A DNA stretch of 64,000 nt from Pseudarthrobacter albicanus. Its GTDB lineage: Bacteria; Actinomycetota; Actinomycetes; Actinomycetales; Micrococcaceae. The notes beneath the pieces were generated by a model that did no database searches, was not told where the DNA came from, and saw only the letters and a program-made list of their open reading frames with translations. Within the stretch, counting starts at the first letter, position 1. Every line of letters starts with the position of its first letter. A program made the position numbers and the translations under genes. Location: contig NZ_JAGPOT010000009.1 of assembly GCF_018224015.1 (NCBI RefSeq), positions 1 to 64,000 on the forward strand, read 5' to 3'. Positions 8,084 through 16,642 of this stretch are shown one piece after another.

Positions 8084-8785
8084 TCAGACCGTCGTCAGCA
8101 CGGGGACGGTGAGTTTACCGTCGCGCATGGTGGCGACAGAGTCGGTCAGGGGGACGAATTCGGTGTCGTGGGTGACCATGACAGTGGCAACCATGAAGTC
8201 GTCGGTGACGCGGCGGAGGAGCCGGACGATGGAATCGCTGCGTTCGTGGTCCAGGGCCGCGGTTGGCTCGTCCACGAGCAGGACCTTGGGATGGCCCATC
8301 AGGGCGCGGGCGATGTTGACCCGCTGCCGCTGGCCGCCGGAGAGCTGGTGCGGGCGTTTGTCGGCGCTGGAGCTGAGTCCGACGATGTCGAGGAGTTCGG
8401 TGGCTTTGGCCCGGGCAGCCTTGAGGGGTTTTCCGCGCAAGTGGTCGCCGATGATGAGTTGTTCGACGGCGGTGAGGGACGCGAGCAGGTTCGGCTGCTG
8501 GAAGATGATGCCGATGTTCTCCCGCCGCAGCGCGGTGAGGTCCTTGTCCCGGAGCCCGGTGGCGTCGGTGCCGTCGATGATCACCAGTCCATGGGTGGGG
8601 CGGACGAGGGTGGCGGCGGCGGCCAGCAGACTGGATTTTCCGGATCCTGACGGGCCGACGAGGGAGATCATCTGGCCGGCTTGCACGGTGAGGTTCACGG
8701 CGTCCAGGGCTTTGATGGTTTCGTCCCCGTCCGGGTATTCGAGCGTGACGTTGACGAGGTTCAGGGGGCTGGGAGTGGAGGACAT
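8084..8785 (-). CDS. ABC transporter ATPase, LolD/MacB/FtsE type
   Basis: The 233-residue ATPase has Walker A GPSGSGKSS, Q-loop (FQQPNLLASLTAVEQL), signature LSGGQRQRV and Walker B VLLVDEPTAALD. It belongs to the small ATPases that drive FtsX/MacB-fold permeases by a mechanotransmission mechanism rather than classical transport. I choose ATG 8785 because AAGGAAG precedes it by seven bases; a longer frame begins at 8812. The permease gene lies just upstream on the same strand (8867-10000), so they form a two-gene operon divergent from a two-component system that probably controls it. Confidence 0.92.
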   Translation of the reverse strand: MSSTPSPLNLVNVTLEYPDGDETIKALDAVNLTVQAGQMISLVGPSGSGKSSLLAAAATLVRPTHGLVIIDGTDATGLRDKDLTALRRENIGIIFQQPNLLASLTAVEQLIIGDHLRGKPLKAARAKATELLDIVGLSSSADKRPHQLSGGQRQRVNIARALMGHPKVLLVDEPTAALDHERSDSIVRLLRRVTDDFMVATVMVTHDTEFVPLTDSVATMRDGKLTVPVLTTV

Positions 8786-8866
8786 GGTGTTACTTCCTTT
8801 CAGAATGTGCACGGGTCGGAATCTGTGGCGGGGCCGCGGGCGGGACCCGCTGGCTGCGGAGGGCCT

Positions 8867-10000
8867 CTAGTTCCCGCCGAGGGCGATCAGGGCGTCGACC
8901 TTGGTGACGCGGCGGACGGCCAGTGCCGCTCCGGCCAGGCCGAGGGCGATGATTCCGAGGATGGGCAGGAGTGTCGTTGCGGGGTTGACCAGGAAGGGGG
9001 CTGCCCGGGCTGCGAAGAAGCCGCCGAGGATGCCGATCCCGCCGCCGATTCCGGCCCCGGCCACCAGGACGATGGCGGCCTGGGCGATGGCGTCGCGCAG
9101 GACGTAACCGCCGGATGCTCCCATGGCCTTCAGGACAGCGATGTCGCGGGTCCGCTGGACGGTCCATACGGTCAGGAAGGCCACGATGACCAGGGCGGAG
9201 ATGCCGTAGAGGAAGGCCTGCATCAGCGTCAGGGAGCCGTTTTCGCTCTTGAAGGAGCCCAGGGCCTGGAAGGATCCGGTGCGCGAAGCGCTCACGCTGT
9301 TCGCTGCCGCGTTGGCGGCGGCCTCGTCAACGGTGGCGCCGTCCTTGTAGGTGATGGCGGCGACGGTTCCGAGCTGGTCAGGGTCGGTCAGGTGGGCGAG
9401 TTTGGCCCAGGTGGGCAGGGCGGTCCAGATGACACTGGTGTGGGAGTACCACCGGTCCTCGACCACGGCGCTGACAGTCAGTTCGGTTCCTCCGACGCTG
9501 GCCTTGTCCCCGATGTTCAGGGACAGAGCCGTGGCCACGGTCTTGCCGATCACGACAGTGTCGGCGGTAACGGGTGACGGTGCCAGCTGGCCGTCCGGTG
9601 CAACGCCGAAGACTGCGACGTTGGTGGTCCCGGTGCCCGTGCCGCCGTCTGTGGCCACGGACTGGAACCGGGTCTGGCTGATGCCCAGGGCTTCGGCGTT
9701 TTGGACTCCGGCCCGGTTCTTCCAGCTGTCGACCTGCGCGGCGGTGACTTCACTTTCCGTGAAGGATGCCTTGGGCTCGTTTGTGCCGGGGGCGCCGAAG
9801 ACGATGCTGTCCACCGCCTTGGACGCGACTCCGCCGCCGTGGCTGCTGCCGAGTTTGTCGATCGCTGAGGTCGACTGGTCGCCCAGGCCGGCCGTCAAGC
9901 CGGAGAGCATGACGAGCAGCAGGGTGATCAGCGCGATGACGCCGCCCATCAGGGCGAACCGTCCTTTGGCAAAGCGGATATCGCTTAGGGCAAGAAACAC
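8867..10000 (-). CDS. FtsX/MacB-type ABC transporter permease
   Basis: From GTG 10000 the product has about 377 residues. It has one N-terminal membrane helix (residues about 17-42), a large extracytoplasmic region of roughly 200 residues, and three C-terminal helices (starting LMQAFLYGISALVIVAFLT), the FtsX topology. The last part contains VLKAMGASGGYVL, the cytoplasmic coupling motif of this family. I prefer this start to the upstream open frame at 10081 because a purine-rich GAAAGAAG precedes it. Together with the ATPase it likely exports a peptide or lipid-like compound or gives antimicrobial resistance. The substrate is not visible. Confidence 0.88.
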   Translation of the reverse strand: MFLALSDIRFAKGRFALMGGVIALITLLLVMLSGLTAGLGDQSTSAIDKLGSSHGGGVASKAVDSIVFGAPGTNEPKASFTESEVTAAQVDSWKNRAGVQNAEALGISQTRFQSVATDGGTGTGTTNVAVFGVAPDGQLAPSPVTADTVVIGKTVATALSLNIGDKASVGGTELTVSAVVEDRWYSHTSVIWTALPTWAKLAHLTDPDQLGTVAAITYKDGATVDEAAANAAANSVSASRTGSFQALGSFKSENGSLTLMQAFLYGISALVIVAFLTVWTVQRTRDIAVLKAMGASGGYVLRDAIAQAAIVLVAGAGIGGGIGILGGFFAARAAPFLVNPATTLLPILGIIALGLAGAALAVRRVTKVDALIALGGN

Positions 10001-10090
10001 GTTTTTTCTTCTTTCAATTGGTGAGGCAACGGCAGGGAGGTCTCTTGTATCCACTCTCCCGCGGGTCGGAACCGGCACCATCGGGGAGTC

Positions 10091-10144
10091 GGTTGATAGG
10101 CGGGGGAAGAACGGTTGATCCCCGGGTCAACCATGTGGTTGATC
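10091..10144. promoter_or_regulatory. GGTTGAT repeats in the divergent promoter region
   Basis: Three GGTTGAT copies occur at 10091-10097, 10113-10119 and 10137-10143, spaced 22 and 24 bases. An inverted GTCAACC at 10126-10132 gives two overlapping inverted repeats. They lie between the FtsX-type permease (minus) and the histidine kinase (plus), a good place for binding sites of the cognate response regulator. Confidence 0.55.
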
Positions 10145-10176
10145 CCGCCCGGGCCGGGCACGCATAAGCTGATCCA

Positions 10177-11514
10177 ATGCCTGCCACGGAACCACTCCGC
10201 CCCCTGGACGAGTCCGATCTCAACGGACCCGGCGACCCGCTCAGCGGCCTGGACGCTGCACCCTCCGTTGCGATCCTGCGCGTCCTGAGATTGACGCTGC
10301 ACGTCGGCTTCGCCGCCCTGCTGGGTGTGGCTGTCCTGAGGCTGCTGGTCTCCGGTGGCGGGGACCCGCTGCGGTATGTCTGGGCCGGGACCGCGCTTGT
10401 TCTGGCCGGGGTTTACCTGACCGGCACCATCCTGGAAAAGCGCTTCGCCGCCGGCACCACGGGTTTCGATCCGCGCCGCTACGGTGTCCTGTGGCTGGGG
10501 CTCGTCACCGCCCTGTGGGCCATCCTGCTGGCCGGGAGCGCCGACTTCGCCTGGCTGGCATTCCCCCTCTTCTTCCTCCACCTGCACCTGTTGCCGCGAC
10601 GGATCGCGCTGTTGACCATCGCGTTGATGACGGCGGCGGTGATCGCCGCCCAGTGGGCCGCCAGCGGAGTCCCGGCCCCCCAGGTGGCGGTCGTCCTGGG
10701 TCCGCTGTTTGGTGCGGCGTTTTCCGTCGTCACCGGGCTGGCCTACCTCGCGCTCTACCGCGAGGCGGAGAACCAGCGCCGTGCAGCCGATGAACTCCGC
10801 CGGACCCGTGCGGAGCTGGCAGCTTCCCAGCACGACGCCGGCGTGCTAGCCGAGCGCGAACGGCTGGCCCGGGAAATCCACGACACCCTTGCCCAGGGGC
10901 TCTCCAGCATCGTGCTGGTGGCCCGCGCGGCGGAAAAATCGCTCTCCGACGGAGATACCGCCGCCGCTGCCGCACGCTTCGCGCTGGTGCAGCAGACCGC
11001 CTCGGAGAACCTGGCCGAAGCCCGGAATTTTGTCCGCGGGCTCTCCTCCCCGCACCTGCAGGAATCCTCCCTGGTGGATTCCCTGCGCCGGCTCTGCGAG
11101 AGTACGGAAACCAGCGCCGTGGCCCGGGGCTTAGAGTTGCGGTGCCGGTTTGAACTCGACGGCGACCCCGTTGAACTGCCGCAACCGTACCGGGTGGCCC
11201 TGCTCCGGGCCGCCCAGGCCAGCCTCGCCAACGTCAGAGACCACGCCAAAGCCAGCAACGCCGTGGTGACCGTCGCATTTCTGGGCAGCGAAGTCACCAT
11301 GGACATCTTTGATGACGGTGTCGGCTTCGACCCCGCAGGGTTGGCCGCCCACATGAATGCCCGGACGGACGGGAGCGGTTTCGGGATCCCGGCCCTGCAG
11401 GAACGGGTGACCGCGCTGAAAGGCTCTCTCGAACTCGAATCAGCACCGGGGGAGGGGGCCGTAGTGGCTATCCGCCTGCCCCTGGACGACGTGCCTGAGA
11501 GGGAAGAACAATGA
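10177..11514 (+). CDS. Membrane sensor histidine kinase, NarL type
   Basis: The 445-residue kinase has five or six hydrophobic helices in residues about 35-195 and a coiled-coil linker (EAENQRRAADELRRTRAELAA begins near 198). The phosphoacceptor motif is ERLAREIHDTLAQGLSSI (His near 235). A HATPase domain follows, with GVGFDP and GSGFGIPALQERVTALKGSL. It lacks an extracellular domain, like intramembrane-sensing kinases next to ABC exporters such as LiaS or DesK relatives. Its stop overlaps the response regulator start (ATGA at 11511). One leucine, near residue 319, is encoded by TTA (11131-11133), a very rare codon here. Confidence 0.92.
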   Translation: MPATEPLRPLDESDLNGPGDPLSGLDAAPSVAILRVLRLTLHVGFAALLGVAVLRLLVSGGGDPLRYVWAGTALVLAGVYLTGTILEKRFAAGTTGFDPRRYGVLWLGLVTALWAILLAGSADFAWLAFPLFFLHLHLLPRRIALLTIALMTAAVIAAQWAASGVPAPQVAVVLGPLFGAAFSVVTGLAYLALYREAENQRRAADELRRTRAELAASQHDAGVLAERERLAREIHDTLAQGLSSIVLVARAAEKSLSDGDTAAAAARFALVQQTASENLAEARNFVRGLSSPHLQESSLVDSLRRLCESTETSAVARGLELRCRFELDGDPVELPQPYRVALLRAAQASLANVRDHAKASNAVVTVAFLGSEVTMDIFDDGVGFDPAGLAAHMNARTDGSGFGIPALQERVTALKGSLELESAPGEGAVVAIRLPLDDVPEREEQ

Positions 11515-12164
11515 ACGACATCCGCATTCTGCTGGTCGATGACCATCCCGTGGTCAGGACCGGGCTGCGGGCCATGCTCACCGAATTCGAGGGCATCTCA
11601 GTAGCAGCCGAAGCAGCCGACGGCGACGCAGCGCTCAAGGAACTAAAACGGTTACAAACCCTGGGCGACCCGGTCGACGTCGTGCTCATGGACCTGCAAA
11701 TGGGTGCCGGCATGGACGGAGTCACCGCGACCGCACAGATCAGGCTGCTGGAAGTGGCCCCGCCGGTCCTGATCCTGACCACCTACGACACGGATGCGGA
11801 CATCCTGGCCGCCGTGGAGGCAGGCGCCAGCGGGTACATGCTCAAGGACGCACCGCCAGAACAGATCCGGCAGGCCGTGCTGGCAGCCGCCGCCGGCCAG
11901 ACTGTCCTGGCCCCCAAAATAGCGGCCCTGCTCATGAACCGGATCGCGAATCCTGCTCCTGCCCTCACCCCACGGGAAATCCAATTGCTCGGGCTGCTGG
12001 CGACCGGACTGTCCAACCGGGCCATCGCAAAACAGACCTTCATCTCCGAGGCAACCGTGAAAACCCACCTGGTGCACATCTACGGAAAGCTCGGCGTGGA
12101 CAACCGCACCGCAGCCATCGCCGCAGCAACCCGGCGACGCATCATCCGGGCCCCTGGTCAGTAG
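11511..12164 (+). CDS. LuxR/NarL-family response regulator
   Basis: This is a 217-residue receiver plus LuxR helix-turn-helix protein. The phosphoacceptor is Asp61 (VVLMDLQMG), slightly later than usual because of an insertion at residues 45-54. Acidic D10-D11 and Lys near 117 (YMLKD) are present. The output domain runs LTPREIQLLGLLATGLSNRA then SEATVKTHLVHIYGKLG. It is coupled to the kinase gene by a four-base overlap. The divergent ABC transporter is its most likely target, with the GGTTGAT repeats at 10091-10143 as candidate sites. Leu48 is encoded by a rare TTA codon (11651-11653). Confidence 0.93.
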   Translation: MNDIRILLVDDHPVVRTGLRAMLTEFEGISVAAEAADGDAALKELKRLQTLGDPVDVVLMDLQMGAGMDGVTATAQIRLLEVAPPVLILTTYDTDADILAAVEAGASGYMLKDAPPEQIRQAVLAAAAGQTVLAPKIAALLMNRIANPAPALTPREIQLLGLLATGLSNRAIAKQTFISEATVKTHLVHIYGKLGVDNRTAAIAAATRRRIIRAPGQ

Positions 12165-12403
12165 CTGCATGCGCTGAACCGAGGCGCTTCCACAACTCGA
12201 CCATGGAAGTCGCGTCGTGAAAAGTGCCGAGGCGTCGGGGATCACGGGGGTTGAGAGGTGACGAACCGGATCGCTTGCAAGGTAATCCAGGCACTTCCCA
12301 TCGGCCGAGAATGGCCCTTGGAACTGGCCGAAAGCCGCCGGGCAGCCCACGCCGGCACCGCGCGCCCTTTCCTTGTTCGAACGCCGCTACTAACGTGGTG
12401 CGG

Positions 12404-13384
12404 GTGGCTGAACTCCAGTCGAAAGCGTCCCCCGTGGACAGGCCCCCCGGCGCCGGGGCGCCGCAGTACGTCATCACCGCCGGGAACCTGACGAAGTACT
12501 ACGGCGACGTCGCCGCCGTCGACGGTATCTCCTTCCGCGTGGCGGCCGGAGAGGCCTTCGGGCTGCTCGGGCCCAACGGGGCCGGCAAGTCCACCGCGAT
12601 GAAGATGATCGGCGGGGTTTCCCGGCGGACCTCCGGCAGCCTGAGCGTCATGGGGCTGGATCCGGACCAGCACGGGCCCGAGGTCCGCGCCCACCTGGGC
12701 GTCGTGCCGCAGCAGGACAACCTGGACGAGGAACTCCGGGTCCGGGACAACCTGCTGGTCTACGGACGCTACTTCGGCCTGCCGATGAGCTACCTGCGGC
12801 CCAAGGCAGACGAACTGCTCGAATTCGCCCAGCTCACTGACAAGGCCAGGTCCAGGGTCGACGCGCTCTCCGGCGGCATGAAGCGCCGCCTCACCATCGC
12901 CCGCTCACTCATCAACGAGCCCCGGATCCTGCTGCTGGACGAGCCCACCACCGGCCTGGACCCGCAGGCCCGGCACATCCTCTGGGACCGGCTGTTCCGG
13001 CTCAAGGAACAGGGCGTCACGCTCATCCTGACCACCCACTACATGGACGAGGCCGAGCAGCTCTGCGACCGCCTGATCGTGGTGGACAAGGGCAGAATCA
13101 TGGCCGGAGGCTCACCGGCGGCCCTGATCCGCGAACACTCCAGCCGGGAGGTCCTGGAGCTGCGGTTCGGCTCGGACCGGAATGCGGGCATCGGCGCCGA
13201 ACTGGCAGGCATCGGCGAACGGGTGGAAACCCTTCCGGACCGCGTGCTGATCTACGCCCACGACGGCGAAGCCGCCCTCGAGCAGGTTTCCGCCCGGGGA
13301 CTGCGCCCGCTGGCCTCCCTGGTGCGCCGCTCCTCGCTCGAGGACGTCTTCCTGCGCCTGACCGGCAGGAGCCTCGTTGACTGA
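12404..13384 (+). CDS. ABC exporter ATPase, DrrA/NodI type
   Basis: The ATPase domain covers residues about 25-250 with Walker A GPNGAGKST, signature LSGGMKRRL and Walker B ILLLDEPTTGLD. The C-terminal extension (LEVLELRFG... SLEDVFLRLTGR) is typical of drug or polysaccharide exporters of the DrrA/NodI group. I choose GTG 12404, which gives 326 residues; the frame is open to 12224 but that part is low-quality. No Shine-Dalgarno site is evident, and TACTAA at 12389-12394 could be a -10 box for a near-leaderless transcript. It forms an operon with two ABC-2 permeases, a full heteromeric exporter. The substrate is unknown. Confidence 0.92.
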   Translation: MAELQSKASPVDRPPGAGAPQYVITAGNLTKYYGDVAAVDGISFRVAAGEAFGLLGPNGAGKSTAMKMIGGVSRRTSGSLSVMGLDPDQHGPEVRAHLGVVPQQDNLDEELRVRDNLLVYGRYFGLPMSYLRPKADELLEFAQLTDKARSRVDALSGGMKRRLTIARSLINEPRILLLDEPTTGLDPQARHILWDRLFRLKEQGVTLILTTHYMDEAEQLCDRLIVVDKGRIMAGGSPAALIREHSSREVLELRFGSDRNAGIGAELAGIGERVETLPDRVLIYAHDGEAALEQVSARGLRPLASLVRRSSLEDVFLRLTGRSLVD

Positions 13385-14255
13385 GGCGGCACCGGGGGGC
13401 CAGAGGCCCCTGTCCCAGCCGCCACACGCCGCACCCGTGCACGCCCACGCGCCCGCCGTCTCGGCGGCCCGGGCGCGGCGGTGGGGGGCCTTCTACTACG
13501 CCGAGCAGGTCCTGCGGGTCATGAAGGGCTACGGCTGGACCATCATCATGTACGGCGTCGGGCAGCCGGTGGCCTACCTCTTCGCCATGGGCGTAGGCCT
13601 GGCGACGCTGGTCGAGGCCAACGGCGCGCCGGGCTTCGGCGGCGTCAGCTACCTGGTGTTCATCGCCCCGGCCCTGCTGGTCTCCGCCGCCGTCATGACG
13701 GGCGCCAGCGAGTTCACCTTCCCGGTGATGGACGGCTTCAAATGGCGCCGGGTCTACTACGGCCCGCACGCCTCGCCGCTGACCCCGCAGCAGATCGCCG
13801 CCGGGCAGATCATCGCCGTCACCGTACGTTTTGTGCTGCAGTCGGCCCTCTTCTTCGCCGTCATCGCGCTGTTCGGGGCGTCCCCCGGCGGCTGGGGCGC
13901 GGTCTCGATCGTGGTCGCGACCCTGGCCGGGCTGTCCTTCGGACTGCCCCTGATGGCCTACGCGGCGTCGATCACGGACGACAAGGGCCAGTTCGCCATG
14001 GTCATGCGGTTTGTCGTCACCCCGCTGTTCCTCTTCTCCGGCACGTTCTTCCCGCTGGACACCCTGCCGCCCGCGGTGCGGTGGATCGGCTGGATCTCAC
14101 CGATCTGGCATGGAACCCAGCTGGGCCGGGTCTTCACCTACGGGTACCAGGAGCCCCCGCTGCTCACCGCCGCCCACCTGGTGTTCCTGCTGGCCCTCAG
14201 CGCCGCCGGCTGGACGCTGACCAGGCGGCAGTTCGCCCGGCGGATGGGCCCATGA
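13377..14255 (+). CDS. ABC-2 type permease, first subunit
   Basis: The protein has 292 residues from TTG 13377, overlapping the ATPase stop; an internal GTG at 13438 would shorten it. After a proline/alanine-rich start it has six hydrophobic helices, with the ABC-2 motif LFLFSGTFFPLDTLPPAVRW before the last part, as in DrrB/NodJ. It pairs with the next permease to form the membrane channel of the exporter. The near-identical architecture of the two permeases suggests an old duplication. Confidence 0.9.
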   Translation: MTEAAPGGQRPLSQPPHAAPVHAHAPAVSAARARRWGAFYYAEQVLRVMKGYGWTIIMYGVGQPVAYLFAMGVGLATLVEANGAPGFGGVSYLVFIAPALLVSAAVMTGASEFTFPVMDGFKWRRVYYGPHASPLTPQQIAAGQIIAVTVRFVLQSALFFAVIALFGASPGGWGAVSIVVATLAGLSFGLPLMAYAASITDDKGQFAMVMRFVVTPLFLFSGTFFPLDTLPPAVRWIGWISPIWHGTQLGRVFTYGYQEPPLLTAAHLVFLLALSAAGWTLTRRQFARRMGP

Positions 14256-15064
14256 GCGTCACGGAGGCCGCCCGCAACCGCCGCTACGGGGCGCTGTACT
14301 CCCGCAACGTGCGCGCCGTCGTCGGGCGCGGGCTGATGGCCACCAAGAGCAGCAACGCGCTGGTCATGCTCTCGGGCTTCTTCGAACCCGTGCTCTACCT
14401 GATCTCCATGGGCGTGGGCCTGGGCGCCATCGTCGGTCCGGTGCAGGGACCGGGCGGGCAGGAGATCAGCTACGCCGCCTACATCGCGCCGGCGCTGCTG
14501 GCCGTCTCGGCCATGAACGGCGCCGTCTACGACTCCACCTGGAACGTCTTCTTCAAGATGAACTTCGCCAGGCTGTACCAAGGCATGCTTTACACCTCGC
14601 TCGGGCCGCTGGACGTCGCCATGGGGGAGATCTTCCTGGCCCTGCTGCGCGGGCTCCTGTACGCCACCGGCTTCACCGCGGTGCTGGGCGTGCTGGGGCT
14701 CATCACCACGCCGTGGGCCGTCCTCATGATTCCGGCCTCGGTCCTGATCGCGTTCGGCTTCGCGAGCCTCGGGATGGGCATCACGAGCTTCATGAAGACG
14801 TTCCAGCAGATGGACTGGATCAGCTTCGTGATGCTGCCGATGTTCCTGTTCAGCGCCACGTTCTACCCGCTGAGCGTCTACCCGCAGCACATCCAGTGGC
14901 TGATCCAGGCCATGCCGCTGTGGCACGGGGTGGAGCTGCTGCGCCAGATCAGCGTGGGGGTGTTCAGCCCGGCCACCGCGGTGCACCTCGGCTACTACCT
15001 GGCCATGGTCGCCGTGGGCATCCTGCTCACCACGGGCCGACTGCGCGCGCTCTTCCTGAAGTAG
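14252..15064 (+). CDS. ABC-2 type permease, second subunit
   Basis: The 270-residue protein begins at ATG 14252, overlapping the previous stop by four bases. It has six predicted helices and the family motif MLPMFLFSATFYPLSVYPQ. It parallels the first permease, so the exporter is probably a heterodimer of permeases driven by the ATPase at 12404. A family A palindromic repeat begins 13 bases after the stop and may end transcription. Confidence 0.9.
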   Translation: MSVTEAARNRRYGALYSRNVRAVVGRGLMATKSSNALVMLSGFFEPVLYLISMGVGLGAIVGPVQGPGGQEISYAAYIAPALLAVSAMNGAVYDSTWNVFFKMNFARLYQGMLYTSLGPLDVAMGEIFLALLRGLLYATGFTAVLGVLGLITTPWAVLMIPASVLIAFGFASLGMGITSFMKTFQQMDWISFVMLPMFLFSATFYPLSVYPQHIQWLIQAMPLWHGVELLRQISVGVFSPATAVHLGYYLAMVAVGILLTTGRLRALFLK

Positions 15065-15077
15065 GGCGGTCCCGGAC

Positions 15078-15143
15078 CCCAACTGACTAGCAGTAGTTGT
15101 CGTTTTGAGCACCCAAAACGACAACTACTGCGAGCTAGTTGGG
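15078..15143. repeat. Complete palindromic repeat (family A)
   Basis: A 30-base left arm (CCCAACTGACTAGCAGTAGT and on through TGTCGTTTTG) is mirrored by CAAAACGACAACTACTGC...AGTTGGG around an AGCAC loop, with about three mismatches. It is the same element as the half copy at 1-42. It lies just after the exporter operon, so it may serve as a transcription terminator as well as a dispersed repeat. Confidence 0.85.
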
Positions 15144-15216
15144 ATGGACGGCGGCAGCGCGTTCGCCCGGGGTGGAAGCGTCCGGCGGCGGGGGCCGCGT
15201 TTGAGACAATGGAGTC

Positions 15217-15777
15217 ATGCGAACTCTGGGCAGCCTCAACTCCTCGTCCAAACCGGCCAAGGGCGGGTTCTCCATGTTCCGGATCAGCGGGCCCGGCATG
15301 ATGGTCTTCATCATCGCGTTCCTTGTCGCCGTCATCTTTGCGGCCAACCAGAACGACGTCGTGGGCTGGGTCGTGGCGATCATCGCCGCCTTCTGGCTCG
15401 CGCTGGCATCCTTCGTCGTCTTCAGCATCCAGAAGGCGGCCAAAAAGGCCGGAGCCAAGCTCAACGAGGCGCAGAACGCGTTCAACGCGGCGACCGGCCG
15501 GGCGCCTTCGACGGCCAGCGCCGACCACGGCGGCACCCGCCTCGTGGGGGCGCGCCGCGAAGCGGACGAGGTCCGCGACCTCAAACTCGACCACTCCTTC
15601 AAGATCGTCCAGGTCCAGGCCCGCGTCGTCGAGGACGAACGCGCCAAGGGGGCGGCCGCGGACCAGGACAGGATCCGCCGGGCCCTGGAGACCATCGCCA
15701 TCACCGCCACCAACGCCCGCGACATGATCAAGTCCGGCGGCGCCGACGAGCCCGTGGCCGGAACCATCATCGACTAG
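15217..15777 (+). CDS. Two-helix membrane protein of unknown function
   Basis: The 186-residue protein has two membrane helices (about residues 27-45 and 50-72: MMVFIIAFLVAVIFAA and WVVAIIAAFWLALASFVVF). A long charged, alanine-rich cytoplasmic tail follows, with a likely coiled-coil or helical segment (DLKLDHSFKIVQVQARVVED) ending near DMIKSGGADEPV. I do not recognise a family with a known role. It lies immediately before xthA with no spacer, so it may be cotranscribed with the repair nuclease. Confidence 0.75.
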   Translation: MRTLGSLNSSSKPAKGGFSMFRISGPGMMVFIIAFLVAVIFAANQNDVVGWVVAIIAAFWLALASFVVFSIQKAAKKAGAKLNEAQNAFNAATGRAPSTASADHGGTRLVGARREADEVRDLKLDHSFKIVQVQARVVEDERAKGAAADQDRIRRALETIAITATNARDMIKSGGADEPVAGTIID

Positions 15778-15778
15778 A

Positions 15779-16621
15779 GTGGATCGGGTGATCTCGGCAT
15801 TGAAGAAGGACCACCTTCGCATCGCATCAGTCAACGTCAACGGCCTGCGCGCCGCCTACAAGAAGGGCATGGCGGAATGGCTGGAGCCCCGCGGGGTGGA
15901 CATCCTCTGCCTCCAGGAAGTCCGGGCACCGGATGCGATCGTGGCGGAACTCCTCGGTGAGGGCTGGTACATCCTGCACGCCGAAGCCGAAGCGAAGGGT
16001 CGCGCCGGCGTCGCCATCGCCTCCCGCGAAGAGCCCCTCGCCACCCGCACCGGGATCGGGGACGACTACTTCGCCACCACCGGCCGCTGGGTCGAGGCAG
16101 ACTACACCGTCCGGAACGCCGAGGGCCAGGCCTCCCGGCTGACGGTCGCCAGCGCCTACGTGCACTCCGGCGAGGCCGGCACTCCCAAGCAGGACGACAA
16201 GTTCCGATTCCTCGACGTCATGGTCAACCGGCTGCCCGAGCTGGCCAAGCACAGCGACCACGCCCTCGTCGTGGGCGACCTCAACGTCGGCCACACCGAG
16301 CTGGACATCAAGAACTGGAAGGGCAACGTCAAACGTGCCGGCTTCCTTCCCGAGGAGCGCGCGTATTTCGACCGCTTCTTCGGCGATGAAATCGGCTGGA
16401 AGGATGTTCACCGGGGCCTGGCGGGTAACGTCGACGGCCCCTACACCTGGTGGTCGCAACGCGGCCAGGCCTTCGACAACGACACCGGCTGGCGCATCGA
16501 TTACCACCTGGCCACGCCCGCCCTCGCTGCTGCCGCAGTGTCAGCCGTCGTCGACCGGGCACCGTCCTGGGACACGCGCTTCTCCGACCACGCCCCGCTG
16601 GTAGTGGACTACCGGCTCTAA
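15779..16621 (+). CDS. xthA: Exodeoxyribonuclease III / AP endonuclease
   Basis: This is a base-excision-repair enzyme that cuts abasic sites and removes 3' blocks. The 280 residues show the family motifs in order: ASVNVNGLRAA, DILCLQEVRAPD (metal-binding Glu), RAGVAIASR, GDLNVGHTELDIKNWKGN (catalytic Asp/Asn), and a final SDHAPLVVDY with the catalytic His. The start is GTG 15779, one base after the preceding stop. trpS follows 21 bases downstream in the same direction. Confidence 0.95.
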   Translation: MDRVISALKKDHLRIASVNVNGLRAAYKKGMAEWLEPRGVDILCLQEVRAPDAIVAELLGEGWYILHAEAEAKGRAGVAIASREEPLATRTGIGDDYFATTGRWVEADYTVRNAEGQASRLTVASAYVHSGEAGTPKQDDKFRFLDVMVNRLPELAKHSDHALVVGDLNVGHTELDIKNWKGNVKRAGFLPEERAYFDRFFGDEIGWKDVHRGLAGNVDGPYTWWSQRGQAFDNDTGWRIDYHLATPALAAAAVSAVVDRAPSWDTRFSDHAPLVVDYRL

Positions 16622-16642
16622 GCCCCTGAAGGTTTTCACATC

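Noticed and set aside
12165-12403. Possible small gene before the DrrA-like ATPase (MTNRIACK... frame)
   Set aside because: No ribosome-binding site and no recognisable family; the frame runs out of phase into the ATPase. It is treated as leader or spacer.
12404-15064. Antibiotic self-resistance exporter with a biosynthetic cluster
   Set aside because: The exporter resembles DrrAB, but no biosynthetic gene lies nearby, so only a generic exporter is claimed.
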